Source: Arthrobacter humicola (lineage in GTDB: Bacteria > Actinomycetota > Actinomycetes > Actinomycetales > Micrococcaceae). From it: DNA of 64,000 nt. Under the pieces are notes generated by a model, which worked only from the letters and a program-made list of their open reading frames with translations, searched no databases and was not told the DNA's origin. Shown here piece by piece: positions 19,362 to 28,752 of this stretch (position 1 is its first letter; each line of letters opens with the position of its first letter). The position numbers and the translations under genes were made by a program. The stretch spans positions 186,001 to 250,000 of the forward strand of contig NZ_JAFKON010000007.1 in the NCBI RefSeq assembly GCF_022803015.1, given 5' to 3'.

Positions 19362-19421
19362 GCCCCGCCGCCGGCACCCCGCAGGTCCGGCAGCGCCCTT
19401 CCAACGGCTAAGATGGGTGTC

Positions 19422-19739
19422 ATGACTAGCATGACCGATCCTCTCGAAAACGATCCGATGCGCGAGCTCTCCGGAGCCGGGACGTCAACGGCCACGATCG
19501 AGCGCGAGGAACTGCGCCAGGAAGTTGAGCCCGGTGACCGGGAGCGCTTCTCGCACTACGTGCGCAAGGAAAAGATCATGGAATCCGCGCTGACCGGTGA
19601 ACCGGTGATCGCGCTCTGCGGCAAGGTCTGGACTCCGGGCCGGGATCCGCAGAAGTTCCCCGTCTGCCCCGAATGCAAGGAAGTCTACGAGGGCCTGCGC
19701 CCCGGAAACGACGGCGGCAAGGGCTCCGGCGACAAGTAA
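19422..19739 (+). CDS. DUF3039 family protein
   Basis: The 105-residue acidic protein ends in a small cysteine-rich domain, ALCGKVWTPGRDPQ followed by FPVCPECKEVYEGL, with three cysteines positioned like a zinc-binding knuckle. The preceding segment, GDRERFSHYVRKEKIMESALTGEPV, is the other conserved part of DUF3039, an actinobacterial family of unknown function. The start is the MTSMTD ATG at 19422; an ATG three codons upstream is also in frame. It precedes the helicase gene by about 210 bp. Confidence 0.85.
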   Translation: MTSMTDPLENDPMRELSGAGTSTATIEREELRQEVEPGDRERFSHYVRKEKIMESALTGEPVIALCGKVWTPGRDPQKFPVCPECKEVYEGLRPGNDGGKGSGDK

Positions 19740-19747
19740 GGGCAATC

Positions 19748-19769
19748 AACGGAACCAACAGGTTCCGTT
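19748..19769 (+). terminator. Possible terminator after the DUF3039 gene
   Basis: AACGGAACC (19748-19756) and GGTTCCGTT (19761-19769) form a perfect 9-bp stem with an AACA loop, 8 bases after the stop. Only two T residues follow, so termination would be weak or factor-assisted. Confidence 0.5.
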
Positions 19770-19952
19770 AGCCGTCGTCTGACGGCGCTTCCCTATGGCG
19801 GCGCGCCGTCGCGCCCCTGATTTTCTGCTTTCCTGATTGCCGGTCCATGCTGTCCGGGTACTGCCTTACGGTCCATCCAAAAAGATTGGTGTTTTTGTGC
19901 TTAATTGGGTTTCTCCGTCGGCTGCAGCCATGCGCGGATGGAGGGCGCCTTA

Positions 19953-21740
19953 ATGACGGAGACACTTTTCGGCGGACCCACGCTTCCCCCCGCCTATCCC
20001 GAGCGGGCCGCCTGGGGCACCGCCCCCAAGCTGCGCGCCTGGCAGCAGGAGGCGCTGGACAGCTACTTCAGCACCCATCCCAAGGATTTCCTTGCGGTCG
20101 CAACCCCCGGCGCGGGTAAGACCACCTTCGCCCTGCGCGTGGCGTCCATGCTCATCGATTCCGGAGTGGTCAACCGCGTGACCATCGTGGCACCCACCGA
20201 CCACCTCAAGCGCCAGTGGGCCGACGCCGCGGCCCGGGTGGGCATCGCGATCGACCCGAACTTCAAGAATGCCGACGGCCAGCACGGCCGCGGATTCATC
20301 GGCGTCGCCGTGACCTACGCCCAGGTGGCCAGCAAGCCCATGCTGCACCGGGCCAAGACCGAAGCCGCCCGCACGCTGGTGATCCTGGACGAAATCCACC
20401 ACGGCGGCGAGGCCCTGTCCTGGGGTGACGGCCTCCGTGAGGCGTTCGACCCGGCGGCCCGGCGGCTCTCCCTGACGGGCACCCCGTTCCGCTCGGACAC
20501 CTCGCCCATCCCGTTCGTGGAGTACTCCGAGGACCGGGACGGGATCCGGCGGTCCAAGGCCGACTACACCTACGGCTACGGCAAGGCCCTGCGCGACCAC
20601 GTGGTCCGCCCGGTGATGTTCATGGCCTACTCCGGCCAAATGCGCTGGCGCACCAGCGCGGGGGACGAGATGGCCGCCTCGCTCGGGGAGTCGGCCGTCA
20701 CGAAGGACATCACATCCCAGGCCTGGCGCACCGCGCTGAACCCGGCCGGCGAATGGATCCCCGCCGTCCTGGCCGGCGCGGACAAGCGTCTCAGCGAGGT
20801 CCGGCGCAGCGTCCCGGATGCCGGCGGCCTGGTCATTGCCACGGACCACGAGGACGCCCGCGCGTATGCCGGCCAGCTGAAGAAGATCACCGGCGAATCG
20901 CCCACCGTCATCCTCTCCGACGACGCGAAGGCCTCCAGCAAGATCGAGGAATTCACCGCCAGCGAGAAGCGCTGGATGGTGGCCGTCCGGATGGTCTCCG
21001 AAGGCGTCGACGTTCCGCGGCTGTCCGTCGGCGTCTACGCCACCTCGACCTCCACCCCGCTGTTCTTCGCCCAGGCCGTGGGGCGCTTCGTGCGTGCCCG
21101 CAAGCGCGGCGAGACGGCGTCGGTCTTCCTGCCCTCCGTGCCGCAGCTGATGGCCCTGGCCAACTCGATGGAGGCCGAGCGCGACCACGCCCTGGACCGC
21201 CCGGAGAAGGAAGACAGCGACGGCCTCTTCAATCCCGAGGATTCGCTCATGGACGAGGCGAACCGCGAGGAGAAGGCCTCCGATTCCCTGATGAAGGGCA
21301 AGTTCGAGGCCCTCGACTCCCAGGCGTCCTTTGACCGGGTGCTCTTCGACGGCGGCGAATTCGGCACCGGCGGCGAGGTGGGCTCGGAGGACGAGCTCGA
21401 CTTCCTCGGGATCCCGGGACTGCTGGACGCTGAACAGGTCGGCACGCTGTTGCGCCAGCGCCAGCACGAGCAGCTGAACCGGAAGAACAGGCGCTCCCCG
21501 CAGACTGAGGCAGCCGCGGCTGCGGCCCCGGCCGTGCCGGACCACCGGATGCTTATGGACCTGCGCACCGAGCTGGCCAAAAACGTCGCGGCCTGGTCTG
21601 CCCGCACCGGGACCCCGCACGGCGTCATCCATACCAAGCTCCGGACCGTCTGCGGCGGCCCGGCCGTCGCCCAGGCCAACGAGGAACAGCTGCAGACCCG
21701 CCTGCGCAAGCTCCAGGACTGGTTCATCGGCCGGAAGTAG
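19953..21740 (+). CDS. Stand-alone SF2 DEAD/DEAH-type helicase
   Basis: The 595-residue protein has the ordered superfamily 2 motifs: a Q-like entry (LRAWQQEALDSYF), Walker A ATPGAGKTT, motif Ib-like VAPTDHLKRQW, DEAH-class motif II read as LDEIHHGG, motif III LTGTPF, and C-terminal motifs V and VI (VSEGVDVPRLSVGVYAT, QAVGRFVRAR). Such ATPases translocate on nucleic acid. The last 170 residues are acidic and then basic, with no nuclease motif I can recognise. The ATG at 19953 follows GGAGGG with good spacing; a start at 19905 would add 16 poorly conserved residues. The function is unassigned. Confidence 0.85.
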   Translation: MTETLFGGPTLPPAYPERAAWGTAPKLRAWQQEALDSYFSTHPKDFLAVATPGAGKTTFALRVASMLIDSGVVNRVTIVAPTDHLKRQWADAAARVGIAIDPNFKNADGQHGRGFIGVAVTYAQVASKPMLHRAKTEAARTLVILDEIHHGGEALSWGDGLREAFDPAARRLSLTGTPFRSDTSPIPFVEYSEDRDGIRRSKADYTYGYGKALRDHVVRPVMFMAYSGQMRWRTSAGDEMAASLGESAVTKDITSQAWRTALNPAGEWIPAVLAGADKRLSEVRRSVPDAGGLVIATDHEDARAYAGQLKKITGESPTVILSDDAKASSKIEEFTASEKRWMVAVRMVSEGVDVPRLSVGVYATSTSTPLFFAQAVGRFVRARKRGETASVFLPSVPQLMALANSMEAERDHALDRPEKEDSDGLFNPEDSLMDEANREEKASDSLMKGKFEALDSQASFDRVLFDGGEFGTGGEVGSEDELDFLGIPGLLDAEQVGTLLRQRQHEQLNRKNRRSPQTEAAAAAAPAVPDHRMLMDLRTELAKNVAAWSARTGTPHGVIHTKLRTVCGGPAVAQANEEQLQTRLRKLQDWFIGRK

Positions 21741-21810
21741 CCCCGCGCAGGCGGTTATGGCACGGGGTTAAGGGCACAGGGTTATGGGCTCAGGCCAATA
21801 GGCGCCGGGC

Positions 21811-21855
21811 AACAGCAGAGGGACCAGTTCACTGTGAACTGGTCCCTCTGCTGTT
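21811..21855. terminator. Bidirectional terminator between helicase and lipoprotein genes
   Basis: Perfect 22-base arms (21811-21832 and 21834-21855) fold into a stem of about 20 bp. The plus-strand end runs into TTTACT and the minus-strand end into TTGCCC. It lies in the 140-bp gap between the convergent helicase and lipoprotein genes. Confidence 0.85.
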
Positions 21856-21880
21856 TACTCTGCTTTGAACTTTGCTTCGG

Positions 21881-22228
21881 CTACTGGCCGGCGCCGCAGA
21901 CCTGGCCGTAGGTCTGGCCTGCCGCGGTGTAGTCGGCCTTCATGTCCTCGAGCTTGGCGGTGTCCGGGGAGGGCTTGGCTGACTCGTCGAAGTATTCGAT
22001 GATGGTCTGCAGCGGGGCCCGCAGGTCCTCGGATGCCGCCGCCTTGATGGGCCGCAGCTGGTTGGCGACCCGGGTCATGCCGGTCTTGTCTGATGTGGCC
22101 GACTGGGCGGAGACCACGGTCTTGACCCGGGCGCAGGTTTCCTCGTTGGTCAGCTGCGGCGTGGCAGAGCAGCCGGCCGCGCCGAGCAGCGCTCCGGCGG
22201 CAATCAGGACGGTCAGGGTCTTCTTCAT
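21881..22228 (-). CDS. Small secreted lipoprotein, unknown function
   Basis: The 115-residue product starts with a textbook lipoprotein signal, MKKTLTVLIAAGALLGAAGC, with the lipobox cysteine at residue 20. The mature part is helical and Ala/Thr-rich and includes two cysteines (ETCARV and QVCGAGQ) that could form a disulfide. It should be anchored to the outer leaflet of the cytoplasmic membrane. A GGAG ribosome binding site precedes the ATG at 22228; the upstream reading frame is not part of the gene. No family recognised. Confidence 0.85.
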   Translation of the reverse strand: MKKTLTVLIAAGALLGAAGCSATPQLTNEETCARVKTVVSAQSATSDKTGMTRVANQLRPIKAAASEDLRAPLQTIIEYFDESAKPSPDTAKLEDMKADYTAAGQTYGQVCGAGQ

Positions 22229-22304
22229 GGTGTACTCCGGGGTTCTACGGGTCTGTCGATATGGCAAGACTGGCGATGGGGGCAAGGATTTCGAGTCTAC
22301 TGGC

Positions 22305-23012
22305 TCAGAGGACATCGACGCCGCCGAGCTCCATCTCGGCCACGGCATCGTCCAGGTCTTCGGCAATGCCGACCGTCAGGCCGCGCAGCACCGTGACGGA
22401 GTAGCCGGCCTGGACGGCATCCAGGGCGGTCGCTTTGACGCAGTAGTCCGTGGCGATGCCCACCACCACGATGTCCTCGACGTCGTGGCTCTGCAGCCAG
22501 TCGTCCAGCCCGATCGCGTCCTCGCCAGCGGCGAAATCACTGCCCGCGAAGGGACTCACTGTGTCGTCGGAGTCGTCGGAGTCGTCGGAGTCTCCGGAGT
22601 CTCCGGAGCCTCCGGCGCCGGTAACGGGCATGGCGCCGGGCTGGCGGTCACCGGTGGGGACGTCGTCCTCGGGGGCCAGCAGCCCTTCGAAGCCGGAGTA
22701 CGCCGCGGCGAACTGGCCCTTGCGGAAGTACGCCTGGATGTGTTCGGGATCAAGATCGGGATGCAGTTCGGCCCCGCGGGTGCCCGCCACGCAGTGCCGC
22801 GGCCAGCTGTCCACGAGATCGGGTTTCTCCGAGAAGTGCTCACCCGGATCGATGTGCCAGTCCTGGGTGGCCACGACGTGGTCGAACTGGCCGTGGTGGG
22901 CATCAACGTACTCGCTGATTTCCCCGGCCAGGCTTGCCCCGCCTGGGACAGCCAGGGCACCTCCCTCACAGAAATCGTTTTGGACGTCAACGATGATCAA
23001 GGCGCGGGACAT
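22305..23012 (-). CDS. pncA: Nicotinamidase (PncA-like)
   Basis: This 235-residue cysteine hydrolase deamidates nicotinamide to nicotinate for NAD salvage. The catalytic set is visible: Asp9 in IIVDVQNDF, Lys98 in YFRKGQF and nucleophile Cys181 in IATDYCVKAT; metal ligands Asp51 and His53 lie in TQDWHID, with His73 in PRHCVAG. It is longer than the roughly 190-residue family norm because of a Gly/Ser/Asp-rich insert at about residues 116-155 that contains six tandem 9-bp repeats. The ATG touches the stop codon of pncB, so the two are translationally coupled. Confidence 0.93.
   Translation of the reverse strand: MSRALIIVDVQNDFCEGGALAVPGGASLAGEISEYVDAHHGQFDHVVATQDWHIDPGEHFSEKPDLVDSWPRHCVAGTRGAELHPDLDPEHIQAYFRKGQFAAAYSGFEGLLAPEDDVPTGDRQPGAMPVTGAGGSGDSGDSDDSDDSDDTVSPFAGSDFAAGEDAIGLDDWLQSHDVEDIVVVGIATDYCVKATALDAVQAGYSVTVLRGLTVGIAEDLDDAVAEMELGGVDVL
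22563..22616 (-). repeat. Six tandem 9-bp units inside pncA
   Basis: On the plus strand, three copies of GTCGTCGGA (22563-22589) are followed by two of GTCTCCGGA (22590-22607) and one diverged copy. They encode the Asp-Ser-Asp and Gly-Asp-Ser repeats of a surface loop. Nine-base units preserve the frame on expansion or contraction. Confidence 0.9.
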
Positions 23013-24341
23013 TCAGTCCTCCTCGTAGATGGTGGGGATGGCCGCCTCGCCGCGCTGGAGCCGGTTGACCACCGCGGGAAGCTCCCGCATGGTTTCCGCG
23101 TGGCGCCGGCGCGCGCGCTGGACCCCCTCCGGGCCCGTCCACCCGGGGAGGAGCTCGCCGTTCTTGACGAACTGCTGCAGCAGCGGACGGTCGTTGCCGT
23201 CGTCCTCCGGGTGATGGCCGACGCCGACGATTTCGGCCGTGGCGGTCCCGCGCTCATTGAGCTTGCGCAGCGCGTACTTCCGGCCGCCCTTGCTGGCCTT
23301 GTTCTTGGCGGCCTTGGCGACGGAGATGAAATCGCCGGCGTCGTCGGTACGGCTGACGAGCTTGTAGACCATGCTCGCCGTCGGGGCCCCGGACCCGGTC
23401 ACGAGCGAGGTGCCCACGCCGTAGGAGTCCACCGGCGCGGACGCCAGCGCCGCGATGGCGAATTCGTCGAGGTCTGAGGTCACCACGATCTTGGTGTGGT
23501 CGTTGCCGAGCTCGTCGAGCAGCCGGCGCACCCACTGGGCCTGGGCCACGAGGTCGCCCGAGTCCAGCCGGACAGCGCCCAGCTTGTCCCCGGCGAGATC
23601 GACGGCGGTGCGGACGGCCGTTTCGACGTCGTACGTGTCCACCAGCAGGGAGGTGTCCGGCCCAAAGGCGGCAATCTGCGCCTCGAAGGCCTCCCGCTCG
23701 GTGTCATGGAGGAGGGTGAAGGAATGGGCGGCCGTGCCCACCGTCTTCAGCCCGTAGCGCAATCCGGCCTCCAGGTTCGAGGTGCTGTCGAACCCGGCGA
23801 TGACCGCGGCCCGGGCAGCGGCGGCCGCCGATTCCTCGTGGGTCCGGCGCGATCCCATTTCGATGCATGGGCGGGTCCCGGCCGCGGAGATCATCCGGGA
23901 GGCGGCGGAGGCGATGGCGCAGTCGTGGTTGAGCACGGAGAGCAGGTAGGTCTCCAGGATGCAGGCCTCGGCGAACGTGGACTCAACGATCAGCGCGGGG
24001 GAGTTCGGGAAGTAAGCCTCACCCTCCGGATAGCCCCAGATGTCGCCGGAAAAGCTGTAGCCGGCCAGGTACTCCAGTGTCTGGTCGTTGACCACCTTGG
24101 TCCGGCGCAGGTAGTCCAGTTCCGGCTCGCCGAAGCGGAAGTTCGCGATCCCTTCCAGGAGGCGGCCGGTGCCTGCCACGATGCCGTAGCGGCGCCCGTC
24201 CGGGAGCCGCCGGGCGAAGGCCTCGAAGACCGATTTGCGGTGCGCCGCGCCGGACTGCAGGGCACCCTGCAGCATGGTCAGCTCGTAGTGGTCTGTGTAC
24301 AGGGACGTGCGGGGACGGTCCCAGCCAGCGGAGGTACTCAC
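23013..24341 (-). CDS. pncB: Nicotinate phosphoribosyltransferase
   Basis: The 442-residue enzyme makes nicotinate mononucleotide from nicotinate and PRPP, the committed step of the Preiss-Handler salvage route. Typical segments are YTDHYELTMLQGAL at the N terminus, the IEMGSRRTHEESA active-site region, GFDSTSNLEA, LLVDTYDVE, and VRLDSGDLVAQA that binds phosphoribosyl. Its length is normal. It is the first gene of the pncB-pncA unit and is divergent from clpS with a 37-bp gap, so the two promoters must overlap or abut. Confidence 0.95.
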   Translation of the reverse strand: MSTSAGWDRPRTSLYTDHYELTMLQGALQSGAAHRKSVFEAFARRLPDGRRYGIVAGTGRLLEGIANFRFGEPELDYLRRTKVVNDQTLEYLAGYSFSGDIWGYPEGEAYFPNSPALIVESTFAEACILETYLLSVLNHDCAIASAASRMISAAGTRPCIEMGSRRTHEESAAAAARAAVIAGFDSTSNLEAGLRYGLKTVGTAAHSFTLLHDTEREAFEAQIAAFGPDTSLLVDTYDVETAVRTAVDLAGDKLGAVRLDSGDLVAQAQWVRRLLDELGNDHTKIVVTSDLDEFAIAALASAPVDSYGVGTSLVTGSGAPTASMVYKLVSRTDDAGDFISVAKAAKNKASKGGRKYALRKLNERGTATAEIVGVGHHPEDDGNDRPLLQQFVKNGELLPGWTGPEGVQRARRRHAETMRELPAVVNRLQRGEAAIPTIYEED

Positions 24342-24378
24342 AAATTCACTCTAGTGTGCATCCCCATAGAATGGACAG

Positions 24379-24744
24379 ATGACCCTCAGCGTTGCGCTCG
24401 GCCCCGACACACGGGAGAGTACCCAGACCGGAACAGTGACGTCCGGCGACGTCCTGACCGCCCCGGACGTCCCCTGGAACCTCGTGATCTGGAACGATCC
24501 CGTGAACCTGATGAGCTATGTGAGCTATGTGTTCCGCAGCTATTTCGGCTACTCGGAGGCGAAAGCGAACAAGCTGATGATGGAGGTCCACAAGAAGGGC
24601 CGCTCGATCGTGGCGCACGGCAGCAAGGAACAGGTGGAGCAGCACGCCGTCGCGATGCATGGCTACGGCCTCTGGGCGACGGTGGAAAAGGCCACCGGCG
24701 GCACCGCGGGCGGTTCCGGCAAAGGCAAGGGAAAACGTGGCTAA
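24379..24744 (+). CDS. clpS: ATP-dependent Clp protease adaptor ClpS
   Basis: ClpS delivers N-degron substrates to the ClpC/ClpA-ClpP protease. The 121-residue protein has the core fold with PWNLVIWNDPVNLMSYV (substrate-binding Asn-Asp), the following helix YFGYSEAKANKLMMEVHKKG, and a C-terminal AHGSKEQVEQHAVAMHGYGL. A flexible N-terminal extension of about 30 residues and a Gly/Lys tail flank the domain. The next gene overlaps by 8 bp, the usual clpS-DUF2017 arrangement of Actinobacteria. Confidence 0.95.
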   Translation: MTLSVALGPDTRESTQTGTVTSGDVLTAPDVPWNLVIWNDPVNLMSYVSYVFRSYFGYSEAKANKLMMEVHKKGRSIVAHGSKEQVEQHAVAMHGYGLWATVEKATGGTAGGSGKGKGKRG

Positions 24745-25297
24745 GGCATTCAAGTACGGGCTCAAGGGCATCAAGGGCCATCTGGAGCCGGCCGAGCGGG
24801 AGCTGCTGCGCAGCCTTTTCGATGACGTCATCTCCATGCTGGAGCCGGAGCAGCGCGCCAACGAGGACCCGCTGGCGGCCCTGGTGGGCCTTGACACCGA
24901 AGCCCGCGAACCCTCTGACCGCGCCATGCGGCGGCTGTTGCCGAACGTGATGAAGAACGACGACGCCGCCTCCCTGGAGTTCCGCCGTTACACCGAGCGG
25001 TCGCTGCGCGAAAGCAAGATCGGCGCGCTGAAGGCGGCCGCACTGAGCCTGGACCGGGACAACCTCGTCCTGACCCCGGACGACGCCCGGCACTGGGCCA
25101 CCGCGCTCAACGATGTCCGGCTGGTGCTGGCCGAACGCCTCGACATCCGTGACGACGCCGACGCCGACAACATCCACCTCATGCAGGACTGGGCCCAGGC
25201 CGAGGACGTCGAAAGCTACCTGGCCCTGGTGTACAACTTCACCACCTGGCTGCAGGAGTCGCTGGTCCAGGCCATGGCGCACTCGCTCGATAGGTAG
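24737..25297 (+). CDS. DUF2017 family protein
   Basis: The 186-residue product (GTG start inside the clpS 3' end) is a mostly helical cytoplasmic protein of the DUF2017 family, with LEPAERELLRSLFDDVISML near the N terminus and DWAQAEDVESYLALVYNFTTWLQESL near the C terminus. The family is nearly always found beside clpS in Actinobacteria, which hints at a role in regulated proteolysis, but no activity is established. Confidence 0.88.
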   Translation: MAKAFKYGLKGIKGHLEPAERELLRSLFDDVISMLEPEQRANEDPLAALVGLDTEAREPSDRAMRRLLPNVMKNDDAASLEFRRYTERSLRESKIGALKAAALSLDRDNLVLTPDDARHWATALNDVRLVLAERLDIRDDADADNIHLMQDWAQAEDVESYLALVYNFTTWLQESLVQAMAHSLDR

Positions 25298-25302
25298 GGC
25301 CG

Positions 25303-26070
25303 CTAAGCGACAGCGGTGGCGTCAGAAACAGGCACGGACTGTATCTGAGGAAGCTCCTCGAAGGCCGGCTTTGCGAACCAATATCCCTGAAACAAGCGGA
25401 TGCCGGCCTCCTTCAGAATCCGGAACTCCGCCTCCGTCTCGGTGCCCTCTGCGAGCACCGTGATGTCGAGCTCCTTGGCGATGCCGACGATGCCAGCAAC
25501 GACAGCCTGGAAGGCCGGGCTGGTGTCGATTCCCCGGATGAGCTTCATGTCGATCTTGACCAGGTCCGGCTGGAAATCGGCCAGCAGCCCCAGCCCTGCA
25601 TGACCGGCACCAAAGTCGTCGATGGCGGTGGTGAAACCATGCTTGCGGTATTCGGTGATGATGTTCGTGAGGTGGGCGGTGTCGGAAACCTCCTCATTCT
25701 CCGTGAACTCGAACATGATCGACGACGTCGGAAAGCTGCAACGCCTGGCTGCAAGCAGCGTCGCACGAAGGCACGCGGCCGGTTCGTACACCGCGTTCGG
25801 CATGAAGTTGATGGAGAGAATCAAGTCCTCACCGGCAGGAAACAGCCGCGATGCCAGCTCGATTGCCTTGACGCGGCAGTCCTGGTCGAAACGGTACTTT
25901 TGCTCAGGTGCGACTCTGGACAGGACGTGAAAAGCCCCCTCTCCCGTCAAGCCTCTGACCAGTGCCTCGGAGCCCCATACGCGACCAGCAACGGCGTCAT
26001 AGATCGGTTGGAAGGCAGGGTCTTCCGCGCCTTGCCCATCCGCCGGAAACCTGTGTGACCCATCAGACAC
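25303..26070 (-). CDS. EAL-domain cyclic-di-GMP phosphodiesterase
   Basis: The 255-residue protein is a stand-alone EAL domain. The motifs needed for hydrolysis of c-di-GMP to pGpG are present: GSEALVRG near residue 33, [36 protein letters not shown] and the terminal FQGYWFAKP. No GGDEF, PAS or membrane segment is seen, so it is probably a cytosolic enzyme. It lies between DUF2017 and murI, facing opposite to both, with base composition that looks less GC-rich than its neighbours; insertion into an otherwise conserved block is likely. Confidence 0.9.
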   Translation of the reverse strand: MSDGSHRFPADGQGAEDPAFQPIYDAVAGRVWGSEALVRGLTGEGAFHVLSRVAPEQKYRFDQDCRVKAIELASRLFPAGEDLILSINFMPNAVYEPAACLRATLLAARRCSFPTSSIMFEFTENEEVSDTAHLTNIITEYRKHGFTTAIDDFGAGHAGLGLLADFQPDLVKIDMKLIRGIDTSPAFQAVVAGIVGIAKELDITVLAEGTETEAEFRILKEAGIRLFQGYWFAKPAFEELPQIQSVPVSDATAVA

Positions 26071-26129
26071 GAGTTGCAGGACACAATGTGATGGCCGTGC
26101 CTGTAGTGAAGCCCTATCCTCGAATAATC

Positions 26130-27146
26130 ATGACTTCAGCATCAAATACGGATCCGGCAGCGCCAGCTGCGGCGGAGACCGCAGCGGGCAGCGCCGGAAA
26201 TGCCGGGCTGGCGTCGCGCCCCATCGGCGTCTTCGACTCCGGAGTCGGCGGCCTCACGGTGGCCCGCTCGATCATTGACCAGCTGCCCAACGAATCCATC
26301 CTGTATGTCGGTGACACTGCGCACGGCCCCTACGGCCCCCTTCCCATCGCCGAAGTCCGGGCCAACGCCCTCGGCGTCATGGACGAGCTCGTGGATTCCG
26401 GCGTGAAGCTGCTGACCATCGCCTGCAACTCCGCGTCCGCCGCCGTGCTGCGTGACGCCCGCGAACGGTACACGGCCCGGTACGGGATCCCCGTGATCGA
26501 AGTGATCCAGCCGGCCGTGCGGCGCGCCGTCGCGGCGACCCGGACGGGCCGGGTGGGTGTGATCGGGACCTCGGCCACGGTGGGCTCACGCGCCTACGAG
26601 GACACCTTCGCCGCGGCCCCGGACCTGGAGATCACGTCCGTGGCCTGCCCGGCGTTCGTGCCGTACGTGGAGGCCGGGATTACCACCGGACCGGAACTGC
26701 TCGCCGTCGCCCGCGACTACCTGGCACCGCTCATTGCCGCCGGGGTGGACACGGTGGTGCTCGGCTGCACCCACTACCCGCTGCTCACCGGCGTGATCTC
26801 CTTCGTTATGGGTGAGGACGTCACGCTGGTTTCCAGCGCTGAGGAAACCGCCAAGGACGTCTACCGGGCTTTGGCCTCCCGGGGCCTGGAGCGCACGGAC
26901 GCCGCGGCGCCGGAGCACAATTTCATCGCCACCGGCGACGCCGCCCAGTTTGAGCACCTCGCCCGGCGCTTCCTGGGCCCCGAGGTCCTCAGTGTCCGCC
27001 ACGTGGACCACGTCGCGGCGCAGTACCCCACCGGCAGCCTCGCCCGGATCACCCCGGAGATGATCGCCGCCGCCCGGGCCGGCGCGGGCCGGCCGCGGAT
27101 CTCCAACTTCGTGGGCGGATCCGCGGGCGGGGGACCACTGCTGTGA
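26130..27146 (+). CDS. murI: Glutamate racemase
   Basis: MurI makes D-glutamate for peptidoglycan precursors. The 338-residue protein contains the two-cysteine active site: Cys99 in TIACNSASA and Cys213 in [10 protein letters not shown], plus the N-terminal [16 protein letters not shown]. Around 30 extra N-terminal residues rich in Ala precede the domain. The ATG at 26130 is chosen; an ATG 13 codons upstream is also in frame. It begins a four-gene run murI-MBL-rph-rdgB and overlaps the next gene by 4 bp. Confidence 0.95.
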   Translation: MTSASNTDPAAPAAAETAAGSAGNAGLASRPIGVFDSGVGGLTVARSIIDQLPNESILYVGDTAHGPYGPLPIAEVRANALGVMDELVDSGVKLLTIACNSASAAVLRDARERYTARYGIPVIEVIQPAVRRAVAATRTGRVGVIGTSATVGSRAYEDTFAAAPDLEITSVACPAFVPYVEAGITTGPELLAVARDYLAPLIAAGVDTVVLGCTHYPLLTGVISFVMGEDVTLVSSAEETAKDVYRALASRGLERTDAAAPEHNFIATGDAAQFEHLARRFLGPEVLSVRHVDHVAAQYPTGSLARITPEMIAAARAGAGRPRISNFVGGSAGGGPLL

Positions 27147-27940
27147 AGCTGACCATCGTGGGCTGTACCGGCTCCTTCCCGGGGCCGGGCTCGCCGGCGT
27201 CGTGCTATTTGCTGACCGCCAACGACGGCGAGCGGAACTGGAAGATCGTCCTGGACCTCGGCAGCGGGGCGCTCGGCGCCATCCAGCGCTACACGGACCT
27301 GGAGGACATTGACGCGATCTTCCTCACCCACCTGCACCCGGACCATTGCATGGACCTGTGCGGGCTCCATGTTGCCGTGCGCTGGAAGCCGGGCGGCTGG
27401 GGACGGGGCAGGATTCCGGTGTGGGGGCCTGCCGCGACGGCCGACCGGATGGCCACGGCCTACGGGCTGGACCTGGATCCGGGCATGCACGAGGAATTCG
27501 ATTTCAGCAACTGGTCCGAGCGCAAGCCGGTCAGCGTCGGCCCGTTCACGGTGACGCCCTTTGCGGTGAACCATCCGGTCGAGGAGGCCTACGCCCTCCG
27601 CGTGGAGGTCACCGAGCCCGCCAAGGACGGCACGCCCGTGACCCGCGTCCTGAGCTACTCCGGGGACACGGACTCCTGCGCGGGCCTGGAGGACGCCGCG
27701 CGCGACGCCGACCTTTTCCTGTGCGAGGCGGCGTTCGAGGAAGGCCGCGACGACGGGATCAAGGACGTGCACCTGACGGGCAAGCGGGCGGGGGAGGCCG
27801 CCGTCGCCGCCGGCGCGCGCCGGCTGCTGCTGACGCACATTCCCGTCTGGACGTCGCCGACCACCGTCATGGCCGAGGCCAAGGAGATCTTCGGCAAGGA
27901 CGTGGCGGTCGCCGTCGCGGGCGTGCACTACACCGTCTAG
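27143..27940 (+). CDS. MBL-fold metallo-hydrolase, cyclic phosphodiesterase-like
   Basis: The 265-residue protein carries the metallo-beta-lactamase metal site [10 protein letters not shown], an Asp in YSGDTDSC, and conserved histidines in [11 protein letters not shown] and LLTHIPVW. It resembles the RNase Z/cyclic phosphodiesterase-like branch ([20 protein letters not shown] start). In Actinobacteria such a gene is commonly between murI and rph, which suggests an RNA-related role, but a cyclic nucleotide substrate is equally possible. It starts at GTG with a 4-bp overlap with murI. Confidence 0.88.
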   Translation: MKLTIVGCTGSFPGPGSPASCYLLTANDGERNWKIVLDLGSGALGAIQRYTDLEDIDAIFLTHLHPDHCMDLCGLHVAVRWKPGGWGRGRIPVWGPAATADRMATAYGLDLDPGMHEEFDFSNWSERKPVSVGPFTVTPFAVNHPVEEAYALRVEVTEPAKDGTPVTRVLSYSGDTDSCAGLEDAARDADLFLCEAAFEEGRDDGIKDVHLTGKRAGEAAVAAGARRLLLTHIPVWTSPTTVMAEAKEIFGKDVAVAVAGVHYTV

Positions 27941-27993
27941 CGCGCGCAGGCGGCCCGCGCGGTCGGGACCGGGTGAGTCGATAAGCTAAAGGC

Positions 27994-28752
27994 ATGACTT
28001 CCCAAGCTCCCAGTGTCCCCGTCATCCGCGCCGACGGCCGTACCCCCGACCAGCTTCGCCCCATCAGCATCACGCGCGGCTGGTCCAAGCAGGCCGAGGG
28101 TTCGGCCCTGATCGAGTTCGGCAACACCCGGGTCCTGTGCACGGCTTCCCTGACCGAGGGCGTGCCTCGCTGGCTCAAGGGCGAGGGCCGCGGCTGGGTC
28201 ACGGCCGAGTACGCCATGCTGCCCAGGGCCACGAACACCCGGTCCGACCGCGAGTCGGTCAAGGGCAAAATCGGCGGCCGCACCCATGAGATCTCCCGGC
28301 TGATCGGCCGCTCGCTGCGCTCCATCATCGACACCAAGGCCCTCGGCGAGATCACAATCGTGCTGGACTGCGATGTCCTGCAGGCCGACGGCGGCACGCG
28401 CACCGCGGCGATCACCGGCGCCTACGTGGCACTGGCCGACGCCATCCGGTTCGCCCGCGAGAAGAAGATGATCGCCCGCAACGCCCAGCCCCTGATCGAC
28501 ACGATCGCCGCGGTGTCCGTGGGCATCATCGACGGCGTCCCGATGCTCGACCTGCCCTACGTCGAAGACGTGCGCGCCGAGACCGACATGAACGTCGTGG
28601 TGACAGGCTCCGGTAAGTTCGTCGAAGTCCAGGGCACCGCCGAGGGCGCACCGTTCGACCGTGACGAACTGAACAAGCTGCTGGACCTCGCGCTGCTGGG
28701 CACGGAGCAGCTCGCCGCGATCCAGCGCGACACCCTGGCGGAGGCCCCGTGA
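27994..28752 (+). CDS. rph: Ribonuclease PH
   Basis: The 252-residue phosphorolytic exoribonuclease trims the 3' ends of tRNA precursors. It shows [22 protein letters not shown] at the start and the phosphate- and RNA-binding [16 protein letters not shown], then [20 protein letters not shown], with the expected length. It overlaps rdgB by 4 bp, the usual rph-rdgB pairing. Confidence 0.97.
   Translation: MTSQAPSVPVIRADGRTPDQLRPISITRGWSKQAEGSALIEFGNTRVLCTASLTEGVPRWLKGEGRGWVTAEYAMLPRATNTRSDRESVKGKIGGRTHEISRLIGRSLRSIIDTKALGEITIVLDCDVLQADGGTRTAAITGAYVALADAIRFAREKKMIARNAQPLIDTIAAVSVGIIDGVPMLDLPYVEDVRAETDMNVVVTGSGKFVEVQGTAEGAPFDRDELNKLLDLALLGTEQLAAIQRDTLAEAP

Noticed and set aside
19953..21740. A phage defence system around the helicase
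   Set aside because: No nuclease, methyltransferase, protease or phage-related gene is near; the flanking genes are nagB, DUF3039 and a lipoprotein.
24342..24378. A second NrtR operator upstream of pncB
   Set aside because: The gap holds only CACTCTAGTGTG, which does not match the arms of the palindrome at 52779-52809.
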